Of a stretch of DNA of 64,000 bases, positions 1 to 8,719 are shown in pieces. This DNA is from Stigmatella aurantiaca (GTDB taxonomy: Bacteria; Myxococcota; Myxococcia; Myxococcales; Myxococcaceae): the NCBI RefSeq assembly GCF_900109545.1, contig NZ_FOAP01000034.1:1-64000 (forward strand). Direction: 5' to 3'. Numbering within the stretch: position 1 is the first letter of the stretch; each line of letters starts with the position of its first letter. Under the pieces are notes generated by a model. The model ran no database searches. It had not been told where the DNA came from and saw only the letters and a program-made list of their open reading frames with translations. Made by a program: the position numbers and the translations under genes.

Positions 1-393
1 TGAAATCAGAACCGACACCAGGCAAGGCGCGAGGGCCTCCGCGGGCTCCGCTACGACACCAGCCCTATCTCCGTCCCCGGTGTGACCGATCCGGGCTAGA
101 GTCAGCGTTAAGGAGCCGTCTGGAAATAACCTTTCCAGTTGAGATTGGCTCCCCCTCTGCCGTCCAGAGATATCTTGGCTATGTAATTTCCAGACGGGCC
201 CTAAGTTTGAAGGCGCCGACAGACGGGCGCTTCAGTAGGGTGCATGCCCATGACGATAAGGAACAACGCGCCTTGCTGGCGACGGCTTGCGATTTTGGTG
301 TGACGCTCTCTATACGACTGCTTGCGCCGCTGCGAAGGCCAGTATGACTGGCCCCTTGACATGTGCCGCCCGAAAAAGTGAAGGCACTGATCA
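1..393. other. Gene-poor leading segment
   Basis: No convincing coding region is seen here. Base composition is visibly less G+C-rich than the rest of the window, and short open frames on both strands lack the strong third-position G/C bias of the neighbouring genes. It holds an inverted repeat (116-197). The following stretch 652-876 has the same character and also shows no gene I can support. The segment may be an accessory or decayed region entering from the left. Confidence 0.5.
116..197. repeat. Inverted repeat, 15-bp arms
   Basis: The left arm 116-130 starts CCGTCTGGAAAT. The right arm 183-197 is its reverse complement with one mismatch in 15 positions (ATTTCCAGACGG at 186-197 is exact over 12). 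The inner TTTCCAG at 132-138 also pairs with CTGGAAA of the left arm, giving a small hairpin. The 82-bp size and terminal inverted repeats resemble a MITE-like element or a paired operator. No flanking target duplication was identified, so its nature is open. Confidence 0.5.
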
Positions 394-651
394 ATGGATG
401 CTGCCCAGCCCGATGGGGGACCCTTTCGAGTACTTGCAAGCCGGACCCTGCGCGACAACGCTCCCCTCGTGCTCACGGACGACGTACGCGCGTTGCTCCT
501 TCGCACTGCACGGGAGGTTGCCATCCCCGATGCCGATGGGGAGTTCGATGGCGCGCGCCAAGAAATGCGTGACGTGCTGGCTGTCGAAGTGGTGCCTTAC
601 TACCTACTGCTTGCCCAAGAGCAGCTCGATGACATGGCGGACGAGCCGTGA
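394..651 (+). CDS. Small acidic hypothetical protein
   Basis: I do not recognise this 85-residue protein. It starts at ATG with GAAGG about nine bases upstream, and an in-frame stop sits just before the start, so it cannot extend further upstream. The product is acidic, without signal peptide, membrane segment or cysteine motif. The middle (residues 25-75) is probably helical and the end is rich in Leu, Asp and Glu. It stands alone in a lower-G+C segment with no same-strand neighbour. It could be a genuine small gene of an accessory region or a chance frame. Confidence 0.4.
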   Translation: MDAAQPDGGPFRVLASRTLRDNAPLVLTDDVRALLLRTAREVAIPDADGEFDGARQEMRDVLAVEVVPYYLLLAQEQLDDMADEP

Positions 652-876
652 CGCCCGATGAAAGTGCATCGCCTCCAAGGGAAGCATCCGCATTCCGTGC
701 CATTCATGGCCTAAAATAGACCTCTCAGATTCGCGTGACTCCAGTATCGACTTGCAGTTTGATCCGCTGGTGTACCCATCCTTCATGGCATTGGTTGTCA
801 GTCAGAGGGTGTTCGTACTCGCCACTGCTCGTCCATTCCATTTTCGGTTCTCCTTCGAGTCGCTGAGTCTCTTGAT

Positions 877-1527
877 TCAGGCGGCATCTCGCGTCCGGCG
901 GAGCAGCCGCTGAACGTACTCCCAGGCGAACTCGATCTCCCGGATCCGCTGTTCGGACAGCGCGTGCAGCAGCGGGTTGAGTTCCGACACCGTGCCGGGG
1001 CGGCATTCCTTCAACTGCGCTTCGTAAGCGGCGCGGGCCTGTTCCAAGGTGACGGGCCCGTGGACGCCCAGGATCCTCCAAAACACCTGAGCCTGAGAGA
1101 TCTGAAGCTCCGTGGGACGATCCTCGGGCAGCGGACGTTTCCCTTGAGGACGGGCCTCGGCGGGCGGCGGAGGCGCGATGCGCCCCGGGCGTTCCGTTCG
1201 TACCGGCGTGGAGAACGTGTTCGCCGCCCCGCCCACCAGGGACTGCACCCTCAGCACATAGGGCCCGGCGCGCAGCTCGTCATCCGCGGTCATCATCGTG
1301 GGGCGGACCACGAGCTCGCCATTGAGGAACGTTCCGTTCGTTGAGCCCGCATCCGAGACGATGGCTCCGCCCTCGACGGCGATCAGGCGGCAGTGGACGC
1401 CCGAGACGGTCTCGTCCCGGAGCAGGAGGTCACACTTCGACGAGCGGCCGACCAGGATCTCCCGGCTGGCCAGCGTGCCCTTCATCGTGAGCCGCGTTTG
1501 GCCATTCACCACCGAAATGTTGAACAC
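877..1527 (-). CDS. FHA-domain protein with J-domain-like C-terminus
   Basis: A 216-residue cytoplasmic protein starting at GTG, preceded by GGAG five bases upstream. Residues 5-95 form an FHA (phosphothreonine-binding) domain with GRSS at 27-30, SGVH at 42-45 and the NGT turn at 64-66. A Pro-rich linker (115-140) leads to residues 148-210, which look like a J-domain: a W..LGV start, an amphipathic helix with AYEAQLKE, a turn, then a helix with IREIEFAWEYV. The HPD tripeptide needed to stimulate Hsp70 is absent; CRPG (175-178) occupies that place. It is divergent from the FHA-type sigma54 activator next door, which suggests a shared phospho-signalling pathway. The FHA call is firm; the J-like call is by pattern only. 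Confidence 0.85.
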   Translation of the reverse strand: MFNISVVNGQTRLTMKGTLASREILVGRSSKCDLLLRDETVSGVHCRLIAVEGGAIVSDAGSTNGTFLNGELVVRPTMMTADDELRAGPYVLRVQSLVGGAANTFSTPVRTERPGRIAPPPPAEARPQGKRPLPEDRPTELQISQAQVFWRILGVHGPVTLEQARAAYEAQLKECRPGTVSELNPLLHALSEQRIREIEFAWEYVQRLLRRTRDAA

Positions 1528-1581
1528 GTGCGCTCCAGGCTCTCCTGCTCGGGGAAGCAGGCGGTTTTCATCCCCTGAGGG

Positions 1582-1703
1582 CTGTCAAAGCATGGGGCGT
1601 GCCGCTCCCTGCAAAGTGGGGGAGATGCAGTGATTTCAGTAGGTTGGAGGCTCTGTCGCTGGGGGCGAGGACAGCTGCTCCTCTTGCCTGTCAAGATTGA
1701 CAG
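1582..1703. promoter_or_regulatory. Candidate operator between divergent FHA genes
   Basis: A perfect palindrome, CTGTCAA-GA-TTGACAG, lies at 1688-1703, about 36 bp before the sigma54-activator start. A further exact half-site, CTGTCAA, lies at 1582-1588, about 55 bp before the start of the divergent FHA gene. The arrangement suits a regulator acting on both genes, possibly one of the two products. The regulator is unknown. Confidence 0.45.
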
Positions 1704-1739
1704 CAAAGTTGATGGGCAGCGTCTCCCACGAGGGCTTCC

Positions 1740-3368
1740 ATGACGAGCGGCGATGACCCGAAGGTGAAGCAGCCCACGCCGCTGGAGGAGCCGCAAGCGG
1801 CAGCAGCTCCAGGCCCGTCGCTTGATCGGACGGCGTTCATTCCCATTCCCACCACGCTTCAGGCTCCTTCAGAGAAGGAGTCTCCATTCCAGAGCGCTGT
1901 TCTGACGCGCCGGGAGCGGGTTGCCCGTGGGGCTGTGACGCCCGCGCCGCTCCCACGCGCGCCCTACCGCGAGCCCAAGGCCCTGCGTGTTCAGCGCGAG
2001 GGGGTGCCGGATTTGATCATCCCCCTCTACCCGGATCGCTCCTACGTGTTCGGGCGGGCCCCGGAGTCCACGGTGGTGTTCGCCCATGACGCTGTTTCGC
2101 GCCAGCACGGCCGCCTGGCCTTTCGGGAGGATCACCGGTGGGTGTACCGGGATCTCAACTCGCGAAACCAGAGCTTCCTGGGCGAGGCGGAAGTGCCCTT
2201 TCCGGGAGACGAGCGCGAGTTCTTCCAATTGATGAGCGCCTCGCAGGACTGGGTCGTCGAGGCGGGCAACGTCATCTTGCTGGGCAACGGGCGCAGCCGG
2301 ATTCTGCTGCTGGCCGAGGTGCCAGAGGGGCTGATCGCGGGGCCGCGTCCTGGGCAGGAGGGGTCCGCGGCGGCAGCGCGGCTGGAGCGCTCGATCAACA
2401 TCTGCACGCGGCACCTGCTCCCGGTGTTCATCCTCGGCAAGTCCGGTACGGGGAAGACGTTCATCGCACGGGAGATTCACAGCCGGAGCCGGCTGGATGG
2501 GAACTTCGTCAACCTCAACTGCGGCCGGCTCCCCCAGGACGCCAGCATGTTGCACAGCGAGCTGCTCGGGCACGTGAAGGGGGCGTTCACGGGGGCCGCG
2601 TTCGCGCGGGTGGGCAAGTTCTATCTGGCCAATGGGGGGACGCTCTTCCTGGACGAGGTGGAGTTTCTTCCTTCCGCGGCCCAGGACTTCCTGATCGACG
2701 TGCTGGAAGGCTCGGGGAGCCTGGCCCCGCTGGGCGCGGTACCGGACTCGCGGGAGCCGCCGCCGCGCTTCCGGCTCATCTCCGCCTCGAAAACCCCCCT
2801 GCAGCAGACAGGGCTGCGGCCGGACCTGGCTCAACGCCTGGCGACCGGGGATGTGATTGTTCTGCCGACCTTGGAGGAGCGGCGGGACGACATCCCGAAC
2901 CTCGTGGAGGACTTCCTCCACCGTCTGAAGACAGAGCAGCAGTACGATGCCAGGTTCACCAGTGACACGATCGCCTACCTGCAACAGGTCGATTGGCCAG
3001 GGCAGATCCGCGAGCTGGAGGCCACCGTGAAGGCCGTGGTGGCCCGTGAAGTGGCGGCGCGGTCCATTGATGGCATGGGGGCCTCGCGGCTGGTGATCAC
3101 CCTGGAGGCGGTGAAGGCCTACCTGCTTCAGCGCAGAATTGGCTTTGGCGCCTCGGCTGCGGCTCCTCCGCTGGCATCCGGGATGCCAGGGGATTCAGGA
3201 CCCGGGGTGCCCGCGCCACCGGTGCGCAAGCGGCCCGGCGATCTGACGGAAGCGGATATCCGTTCCATGTTGGAGAAGCATCAGGGCAACAAAACGCGGG
3301 CCGCCCAGGAACTGGGGATCGCGCTCAACACCCTCAAGGACCGGATGAAGAAGCTCGGGCTCTCGTGA
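1740..3368 (+). CDS. FHA-domain sigma54-dependent activator
   Basis: A 542-residue bacterial enhancer-binding protein. Residues 1-80 are low-complexity. Residues 82-192 form an FHA domain with GRAPES (105-110), SRQH (120-123) and a DLNSRN loop near 138-143. The AAA+ module covers about 205-440, with Walker A GKSGTGKT (233-240), the sigma54-contacting loop GAFTGA intact (281-286) and Walker B around LFLDEVE (302-308). A Fis-type helix-turn-helix closes the protein (about 500-542). An FHA domain in place of a receiver implies control by binding a Thr-phosphorylated partner, probably from a Ser/Thr kinase; such activators are characteristic of myxobacteria. No kinase is encoded nearby. The ATG start is 212 bp from the divergent FHA gene. 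Confidence 0.93.
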   Translation: MTSGDDPKVKQPTPLEEPQAAAAPGPSLDRTAFIPIPTTLQAPSEKESPFQSAVLTRRERVARGAVTPAPLPRAPYREPKALRVQREGVPDLIIPLYPDRSYVFGRAPESTVVFAHDAVSRQHGRLAFREDHRWVYRDLNSRNQSFLGEAEVPFPGDEREFFQLMSASQDWVVEAGNVILLGNGRSRILLLAEVPEGLIAGPRPGQEGSAAAARLERSINICTRHLLPVFILGKSGTGKTFIAREIHSRSRLDGNFVNLNCGRLPQDASMLHSELLGHVKGAFTGAAFARVGKFYLANGGTLFLDEVEFLPSAAQDFLIDVLEGSGSLAPLGAVPDSREPPPRFRLISASKTPLQQTGLRPDLAQRLATGDVIVLPTLEERRDDIPNLVEDFLHRLKTEQQYDARFTSDTIAYLQQVDWPGQIRELEATVKAVVAREVAARSIDGMGASRLVITLEAVKAYLLQRRIGFGASAAAPPLASGMPGDSGPGVPAPPVRKRPGDLTEADIRSMLEKHQGNKTRAAQELGIALNTLKDRMKKLGLS

Positions 3369-3388
3369 TGAGAACTGAGACGCAGCCC

Positions 3389-3751
3389 TCAGGCATCCAG
3401 TGACTGAAGGAGGAGCGAGAGTTCGTCCCGGCTGGCACCCTTGGGCAGGTAATAGTGGGGACCGGAGAGCAGCGCGCTGCCCACGTCCTGGGCCGCCGCG
3501 GAGGTCAGGAAGACGATGCGGGGGGATGCATTCCGGGGCAGCCGCTCGACGACCTCCAGGCCGCTCATTCCCGGCATGTTCAGGTCCAGCAGCATGACGC
3601 CGCACCGTTCCCGGGTGAGCGAGGCCAGGGCCTCGTGCCCATCGGCCGCCTCAATGGTTTCGTAGCCGAGTTCTTCGAGGCAGACCCTCAGGAACTCCCT
3701 CCAGTCCGCGTCGTCGTCCACGACCAAGACCTTGCGTGCATCGTCCGCCAT
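3389..3751 (-). CDS. Single-domain response regulator
   Basis: A 120-residue CheY-like receiver with no output domain. The acidic pocket is DDD (12-14), the phosphoacceptor Asp56 lies in LLDLNMP, Thr83 follows FL, and the conserved Lys is in YLPK (104). ATG at 3751 gives a standard receiver. A TTG at 3763 is an alternative: it lies four bases after GGGGAGG, whereas that ribosome site is rather far from the ATG. It ends 20 bp from the convergent sigma54 activator and lies downstream of the glucosyltransferase on the same strand. No histidine kinase is adjacent, so its phosphodonor is not known. Confidence 0.85.
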   Translation of the reverse strand: MADDARKVLVVDDDADWREFLRVCLEELGYETIEAADGHEALASLTRERCGVMLLDLNMPGMSGLEVVERLPRNASPRIVFLTSAAAQDVGSALLSGPHYYLPKGASRDELSLLLQSLDA

Positions 3752-3918
3752 CGGTCGACTCAAAGAACCTCCCCTCGATGAGAAATGAACCCGGTGCCGT
3801 CCCTCCGTCATTCGGATCATTAGAATGGGGTGTGCTGGTCCGGAGAGCAGGCTTCCGGGAGCCGGGAGCCCTGCGCTGGTTGTTGAGCAGCCAGGCAGAG
3901 AGGCGGACGGCGAGGCGT

Positions 3919-5133
3919 CTAGCCCGCGAGCAACTCTTCGCGGGCTGTCACCTCGGCGGGGACGAGGGCGGGGCTGCTGGGGACGGCCGCTGTGGCCAGC
4001 CGGGTGCCCGGAAGCACGTGGAGCCGTGTCCCGCGCCACTGGACCGTCCGGCTGAACAGGCCATTGAACCACGCCACGAAGAGCAGCGCGTCCTTGAGGA
4101 AGACGACCGGCAGCGCGCCCCAGGAGACCGGCTCCGGGCGCAGGAGGCGGAACACCGCGACATCGAGCAGGGCCTTCAGGCAAGCCACCGCTCCGGCCAT
4201 GGAAAGGGTCTCCGGGGAGGGGGCGAGCAAGGCGGCGAGCAGGGCCAGGGGGGCCGGGTTGAGCAGGCCCTGGGCCAGGTACGTGGGCGTGGACACGGAC
4301 ATGTGGTGGATGACGCTCCAGCGCAGGTACCGCTTGAAGAAGTCCCCCACACGCTTGCGCAGCGAGACATTGAAGACCGGCGTCCGGGCGACCACCACGC
4401 GTTTGCCCAGCTTGCGGGTGATCCACAGGCCGATGACAAAGTCCTCCGCAAGCACGTCCTTGACGGAGAAGAAGCCTCCCAGCGCCTCCACGTCCTCCCG
4501 CCGCAAGGCCATGGACTTGCCCACCACGATGTCCTTGCCCGCCAGGTGCTTGGCGGTAATCACCCCGGCCGCCGCGCTGGAGGCCAGGTGCAGGTTGTCC
4601 ATCAACGAGCCCACGGTCCGCTCACCGACGCCCGCGATGGGGTGCGTGACGCAGCCGGTGTCCAGGTCCTCGAACCCGTCCGCGATCTCCTGCAGGTACC
4701 CCGGGGACACGCGCACGTTCGAGTCGCTGATGACCCAGAGGTCATACCGGGCCTCCGCGGAGAGCGTGATGAGCTGGTTCACCTTGGGGTTGAGGCCGGG
4801 CTCGCCTTCCTGGAGCGCCAGCTTCATCACGTGAGGCCAGCGCGCGACGGCCGCCCGGGCCAGCGCATAGGCGGGGTCTGTCCGGTCCTTCACCCCGAGG
4901 ATGACCTCGTACCGGGGGTAGTCCAGCGTGGCGAACTGCTCCAGGTTGGCCTCCAGGTCATCGTCCACGCCGCACAGCGGCTTGAGGATGGAGATGCCCG
5001 GGGAGGCGGTGGCCGCACGGGGCAGGGCCTGGTGGGAGCGGGGCCGGTGGCGCAGGACGAAGAGGAACTGCACGGCCAAGGCGAGCAGTCCCAGGGCGGC
5101 GGCGGAGAACAGCAGCAGGGAGGCAACGGGCAT
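3919..5133 (-). CDS. GT21 ceramide glucosyltransferase-like enzyme
   Basis: A membrane glycosyltransferase of family GT21 (ceramide glucosyltransferase/HpnI type), 404 residues from the ATG at 5133. The open frame continues 42 codons upstream, but this start places the membrane anchor (residues 4-28) at the N-terminus. GT-A motifs are present: DDD (57-59), SDSN (136-139), the ED pair (230-231) and R..RW (268-272), the pattern of processive-type GT2/GT21 enzymes. Two or three hydrophobic segments follow in the C-terminal third. Family knowledge predicts transfer of glucose from UDP-glucose to a lipid such as ceramide; myxobacteria make sphingolipids. It lies 137 bp downstream of phoU on the same strand, so it may share phosphate control. 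The acceptor is not shown by sequence. Confidence 0.8.
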   Translation of the reverse strand: MPVASLLLFSAAALGLLALAVQFLFVLRHRPRSHQALPRAATASPGISILKPLCGVDDDLEANLEQFATLDYPRYEVILGVKDRTDPAYALARAAVARWPHVMKLALQEGEPGLNPKVNQLITLSAEARYDLWVISDSNVRVSPGYLQEIADGFEDLDTGCVTHPIAGVGERTVGSLMDNLHLASSAAAGVITAKHLAGKDIVVGKSMALRREDVEALGGFFSVKDVLAEDFVIGLWITRKLGKRVVVARTPVFNVSLRKRVGDFFKRYLRWSVIHHMSVSTPTYLAQGLLNPAPLALLAALLAPSPETLSMAGAVACLKALLDVAVFRLLRPEPVSWGALPVVFLKDALLFVAWFNGLFSRTVQWRGTRLHVLPGTRLATAAVPSSPALVPAEVTAREELLAG

Positions 5134-5270
5134 GCGTGGTTTCCGGAGCGGCACGCGGTCATCGCGCGACCTGCCCCGAACGCTAGAAGAGCCCGGCGAC
5201 AGCCCCGCGACCTGCTCGCGGCGGCCGCGGAAAAACGGGGTGACGGCGGTGTGTCGCACCGCCGCCGCCG

Positions 5271-5960
5271 CTACTCCATGGTCAGGTTCCGGCTCAGCGG
5301 GTGGCGGATGTCCTTGCCACGCACCATGTAGACGACCATCTCCGCCACGTTCAGCGCGTGGTCGCCGATGCGCTCCAGGTGCTTGGCGATGAACATCAGC
5401 GCCGTGGCCCGCCGGATGTTCCTCGAGTCCTCCATCATGTAGGCGAGCAGCTCGTTGAAGATCTTCAGGAAGAGGGCATCCAGCAGGTCATCGCCCCGCA
5501 GCACTTCCTCCGCCTTGGCCACGTCGTTGGAGACGAAGGCATCCAGCGCCTTCTTCACCTGCTGCTGGGCGAGCTCCGCCAGCTTCGGCGTGTCCACGTA
5601 GGGTGCCAGGGGCGGCACCTGGTTCAGGTCATTGGCCCGCTCGGCGATGTTCACCGCCAGGTCGCCAATGCGCTCCAGGTCGGTGACGATCTTCAGAGCC
5701 GTGGTGATGAGCCGCAGATCGCTCGCCGCGGGCTGGCGCAAGGCCAGGATGCGGCGGCAGAGATCGTCGATCTCCACCTCCAGCCGGTTCACGTCCTTGT
5801 CGGACTGGATGACCTTCTCGGCCAGCACGGAGTCCCGCTCGGTGAGGGCCCGCACGCTGCCCGCGATGAGCGCCTCGACCTTGGCCCCCATGGCCAGCAG
5901 CCGCTCGCGCAAATCCCGCAGGTCCTGCTCAAACGCTTTGTCGGTATGGGTCGCCGGCAT
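5271..5960 (-). CDS. phoU: Phosphate regulatory protein PhoU
   Basis: A 229-residue all-helical PhoU, about the usual length. The two tandem three-helix repeats each carry the metal-site signature, seen as LERIGDLAVNIAE in the first half and LERIGDHALNVAE in the second. PhoU couples the PstSCAB transporter to PhoR and silences the Pho response when phosphate is plentiful. It is the last gene of the pstS-C-A-B-phoU run, 15 bp after pstB, and starts at ATG. No anomalies are seen. Confidence 0.97.
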   Translation of the reverse strand: MPATHTDKAFEQDLRDLRERLLAMGAKVEALIAGSVRALTERDSVLAEKVIQSDKDVNRLEVEIDDLCRRILALRQPAASDLRLITTALKIVTDLERIGDLAVNIAERANDLNQVPPLAPYVDTPKLAELAQQQVKKALDAFVSNDVAKAEEVLRGDDLLDALFLKIFNELLAYMMEDSRNIRRATALMFIAKHLERIGDHALNVAEMVVYMVRGKDIRHPLSRNLTME

Positions 5961-5975
5961 TCGTGTTCCTCGTTC

Positions 5976-6752
5976 CTACCCGAACTTCCCGGTGACGTAG
6001 TCCTCGGTGCGCTTCTCGCGCGGGTTCGTGAAAATCTGCTCCGTCGGGCCGCATTCCACCAACTCACCCATGTAGAAGAAAGCGGTCCGGTCGCTGACCC
6101 GGGCCGCCTGCTGCATGTTGTGGGTGACGATGGCGATCGTGTACGTGGCCTTCAGGAGGTAGATGAGCTCTTCGATCTTCGCGGTGGCGATGGGGTCCAG
6201 GGCGCTGGCCGGCTCGTCCATGAGGAGCACCTCGGGCTCCACCGCCAGGGCGCGCGCGATGCACAGGCGCTGCTGCTGGCCGCCCGACAACCCCAGGGCG
6301 CTGTCCTCGAGCCGGTCCTTCACCTCGTCCCAGAGCGCCGCGCTCCGGAGGGACTTCTCCACCCGCGCGGCCAGGTCCGCCTTGTTCTTCAGCCCGCCCA
6401 CCCGCAGGCCGTAGGCCACGTTCTCGAAGATGGACTTGGGGAAGGGGTTCGATTTCTGGAACACCATGCCCACGCGGCGGCGCAGGTCCACCACGTCCAC
6501 GTTCCGGTCGTGGATGCTCGTGCCATCCAGCAGGATGGTGCCGGTGTGGTGCGTGTGGGGGATGAGATCATTCATCCGGTTGAGCGAGCGCAGGAAGGTG
6601 GACTTGCCACACCCCGAGGGGCCAATCATCGCCGTCACCTGGTGCTCGGGGATGGTGAGGCTCACCTCGCGGATGGCCACCTTGGCGCCATAGCGGAGGG
6701 TCAGGGCCCGCGCCTCCATCTTGATGCGCGGGCTGTTCGGCTGGAAGGTCAT
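5976..6752 (-). CDS. pstB: Phosphate ABC transporter ATPase PstB
   Basis: The ATPase of the high-affinity phosphate importer, 258 residues. Walker A is GPSGCGKST, the ABC signature is LSGGQQQRL, and Walker B is VLLMDEP followed by the D-loop SALD. The switch histidine is in VTHNM. It would act on the cytoplasmic face with PstC and PstA. ATG at 6752 is used; an internal ATG eleven codons on (before EARALTL) is possible. It lies 10 bp after pstA. Confidence 0.97.
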   Translation of the reverse strand: MTFQPNSPRIKMEARALTLRYGAKVAIREVSLTIPEHQVTAMIGPSGCGKSTFLRSLNRMNDLIPHTHHTGTILLDGTSIHDRNVDVVDLRRRVGMVFQKSNPFPKSIFENVAYGLRVGGLKNKADLAARVEKSLRSAALWDEVKDRLEDSALGLSGGQQQRLCIARALAVEPEVLLMDEPASALDPIATAKIEELIYLLKATYTIAIVTHNMQQAARVSDRTAFFYMGELVECGPTEQIFTNPREKRTEDYVTGKFG

Positions 6753-6762
6753 GAACGGCGTC

Positions 6763-7674
6763 TCAGTGGGCGTTCGCGGCGCGCCGGCGGGTCCGGGTCC
6801 GGATGACGACCGCGACGAGGTTGAGGGCGAAGGTGAGCATCAGCAGCACCAGCACCGTGGCGTAGAGCAGCGGGCGGGTGGCCTCGATGTCGGGGGACTG
6901 CGTGGCGAGCACGTACGTGTGGTAGCCCAGGTGCATGAACTGGGAGTTCAGCGACGTGGGCAGGTCCGGCAGGAAGTAAGCCGCGCCCGTGAAGAGGATG
7001 GGGGCCACCTCGCCGGCGCCGCGGGACACCGCCAGCACCGCCCCCGTCAGGATGCCCGGCAGCGCGCCCGGCAGCACCACCCGCATGAGCGTCTGGGACT
7101 GGGTGGCGCCCAGGGCGAGGCTCGCGGTGCGGTGGTCCAGGGGCACCGCGCGCAGGGCCTCTTCCGTGGAGACGATGACCACGGGCAGCGTCAGCACCGC
7201 CAGGGTGAGCGAGGCCCAGAGGATGCTCGGCTGGGCCCAGTGCATGGTCTGGTAGCCCAGCGCGCGGTCCATGCCGCCGCCGATGAAGTGGATGAAGAAG
7301 CCCAGGCCGAACAGGCCGAAGACGATGGAGGGCACCCCCGCCAGGTTGACGATCGCCACCCGCACCCAGCGCGCCAGCCGCGAGTCCGGTGAGGCGTACT
7401 CGTGCAGGTAGACCGCGGTGAGCACGCCCACGGGCATCACCGCCAGGGTCATCAGCAGGGTCAGCGCCGCCGTGCCGTAGAGGGCCGGGAAGATGCCTCC
7501 GCGCATCATGCCGTCGGAGGGAGGCTGGGAGAGGAACTCCCAGGTGACGTGGCCCGCACCCCCGCGGAGGACATCCAGGAGGATGAGGGCGAGCATGGCC
7601 ACGATGAGCAGCGCGGCCAGGCCCGTGAGGGAGGTGAGGGCGGCCCCCACCGTGCGGCGAGTGGCGTGCTTCAC
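6763..7674 (-). CDS. pstA: Phosphate ABC transporter permease PstA
   Basis: Inner-membrane permease of the phosphate importer, 303 residues from GTG at 7674. The GTG overlaps the pstC stop as GTGA, which argues for translational coupling and against the longer open frame that runs upstream inside pstC. About six hydrophobic segments are seen, together with the family's cytoplasmic coupling loop (EALRAVP, then ASLALGAT). Its partners are PstC, PstB and PstS. Confidence 0.95.
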   Translation of the reverse strand: MKHATRRTVGAALTSLTGLAALLIVAMLALILLDVLRGGAGHVTWEFLSQPPSDGMMRGGIFPALYGTAALTLLMTLAVMPVGVLTAVYLHEYASPDSRLARWVRVAIVNLAGVPSIVFGLFGLGFFIHFIGGGMDRALGYQTMHWAQPSILWASLTLAVLTLPVVIVSTEEALRAVPLDHRTASLALGATQSQTLMRVVLPGALPGILTGAVLAVSRGAGEVAPILFTGAAYFLPDLPTSLNSQFMHLGYHTYVLATQSPDIEATRPLLYATVLVLLMLTFALNLVAVVIRTRTRRRAANAH

Positions 7675-8705
7675 GAGGCGCCCCCGGTGAGCCGCTTGAG
7701 GACGCGCTTCGTCCAGGCGGAGGCCACCATGTTCAGGATGAAGGTGAAGACGAACAGCTCCACGCCGATGAAGAACAGCAGCGAGTAGTGGGGACTGCCG
7801 ACCACCACCTCGCCCATCTCCGCCGCGATGGTCGCCGACAGCGAGCGGACCGAGTCTCCCAGGTTCGCCGAGACGATGGCCGCGTTGCCCGAGGCCATCA
7901 GGATGATCATCGTCTCGCCGATGGCGCGGCCGAAGCCCAGCACGCACGCGGCGAGGATGCCGGGGGCCGCGGCGGGCAGCACCACCTTCCAGGCGGTCTC
8001 CCAGGGGGTGGCGCCCAGGGCCAGGGAGGCCTCCCGGTAGCTACGGGGCACCGCCGTGAGCGCATCCTCGGCCACGGTGAAGATGACGGGCACGATGGCC
8101 AGCGCCAGCCCCAGGCCCGCCACCACCGCGTTGAGCCGGTAGGTGAAGCCGAAGGTGTCCTGGAGGAAGGTGGCCAGCACCATCAGCGCGAAGAAGCCGA
8201 GCACCACCGAGGGGATGCCCGCCAGCAGCTCGATGATGGGCTTGAGGAACTCCCGCAACCTGCGGGGGGCGAACTCCGCGGCGAACAGCGCACCGGCCAC
8301 ACCCAGCGGCACCGCCACCAGCATGGAGACGAGCGTCGTCTTCAGCGTGCCGATGAAGAGCGGAATCATGCTCACCTTCGGCACCGAGGACACCGGCTGC
8401 CAGGTGAAGGTCGCGGGCCTCCCTGCACGGGCCACCTGGGGCAGGAACATCTTGGCGGGGCTCGCCTCCTGCTGGGCGTGGGCGTCCGTGAAGAGCGCCA
8501 GCGCCTCCTTCGCGACGAAGACGATGATCAACACCAGCGCGGCGATGCCGGTGAAGGCCATGAGGGTGATGAAGCCCGCGATGGCTTTTTCCCGGAGTTG
8601 CCGCCGCCGGGCCGTCGGCGACAACTGCGGGACCACGACGGTTTCCGCGAGACTCTGCTGCATGAGGGCCTCTCTATCCATCTGTGCCGGAGCCTCGCGT
8701 GACAA
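7671..8705 (-). CDS. pstC: Phosphate ABC transporter permease PstC
   Basis: The second permease of the Pst importer, 344 residues. An N-terminal cytoplasmic segment of about 40 residues precedes the first membrane helix. Residues about 75-120 form a periplasmic insertion, then five further hydrophobic segments follow. The coupling-loop motif ([19 protein letters not shown]) is clear. ATG at 8705 is used; ATGs at codons 9 and 15 are alternatives. It lies 14 bp after pstS and overlaps pstA by 4 bp. Confidence 0.95.
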   Translation of the reverse strand: MSREAPAQMDREALMQQSLAETVVVPQLSPTARRRQLREKAIAGFITLMAFTGIAALVLIIVFVAKEALALFTDAHAQQEASPAKMFLPQVARAGRPATFTWQPVSSVPKVSMIPLFIGTLKTTLVSMLVAVPLGVAGALFAAEFAPRRLREFLKPIIELLAGIPSVVLGFFALMVLATFLQDTFGFTYRLNAVVAGLGLALAIVPVIFTVAEDALTAVPRSYREASLALGATPWETAWKVVLPAAAPGILAACVLGFGRAIGETMIILMASGNAAIVSANLGDSVRSLSATIAAEMGEVVVGSPHYSLLFFIGVELFVFTFILNMVASAWTKRVLKRLTGGAS

Positions 8706-8719
8706 TCGTGTGACGGTGC

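Noticed and set aside
604-786. Short minus-strand frame downstream of the small hypothetical gene
   Set aside because: Overlaps the end of the better-supported gene, has no ribosome site and no coding bias.
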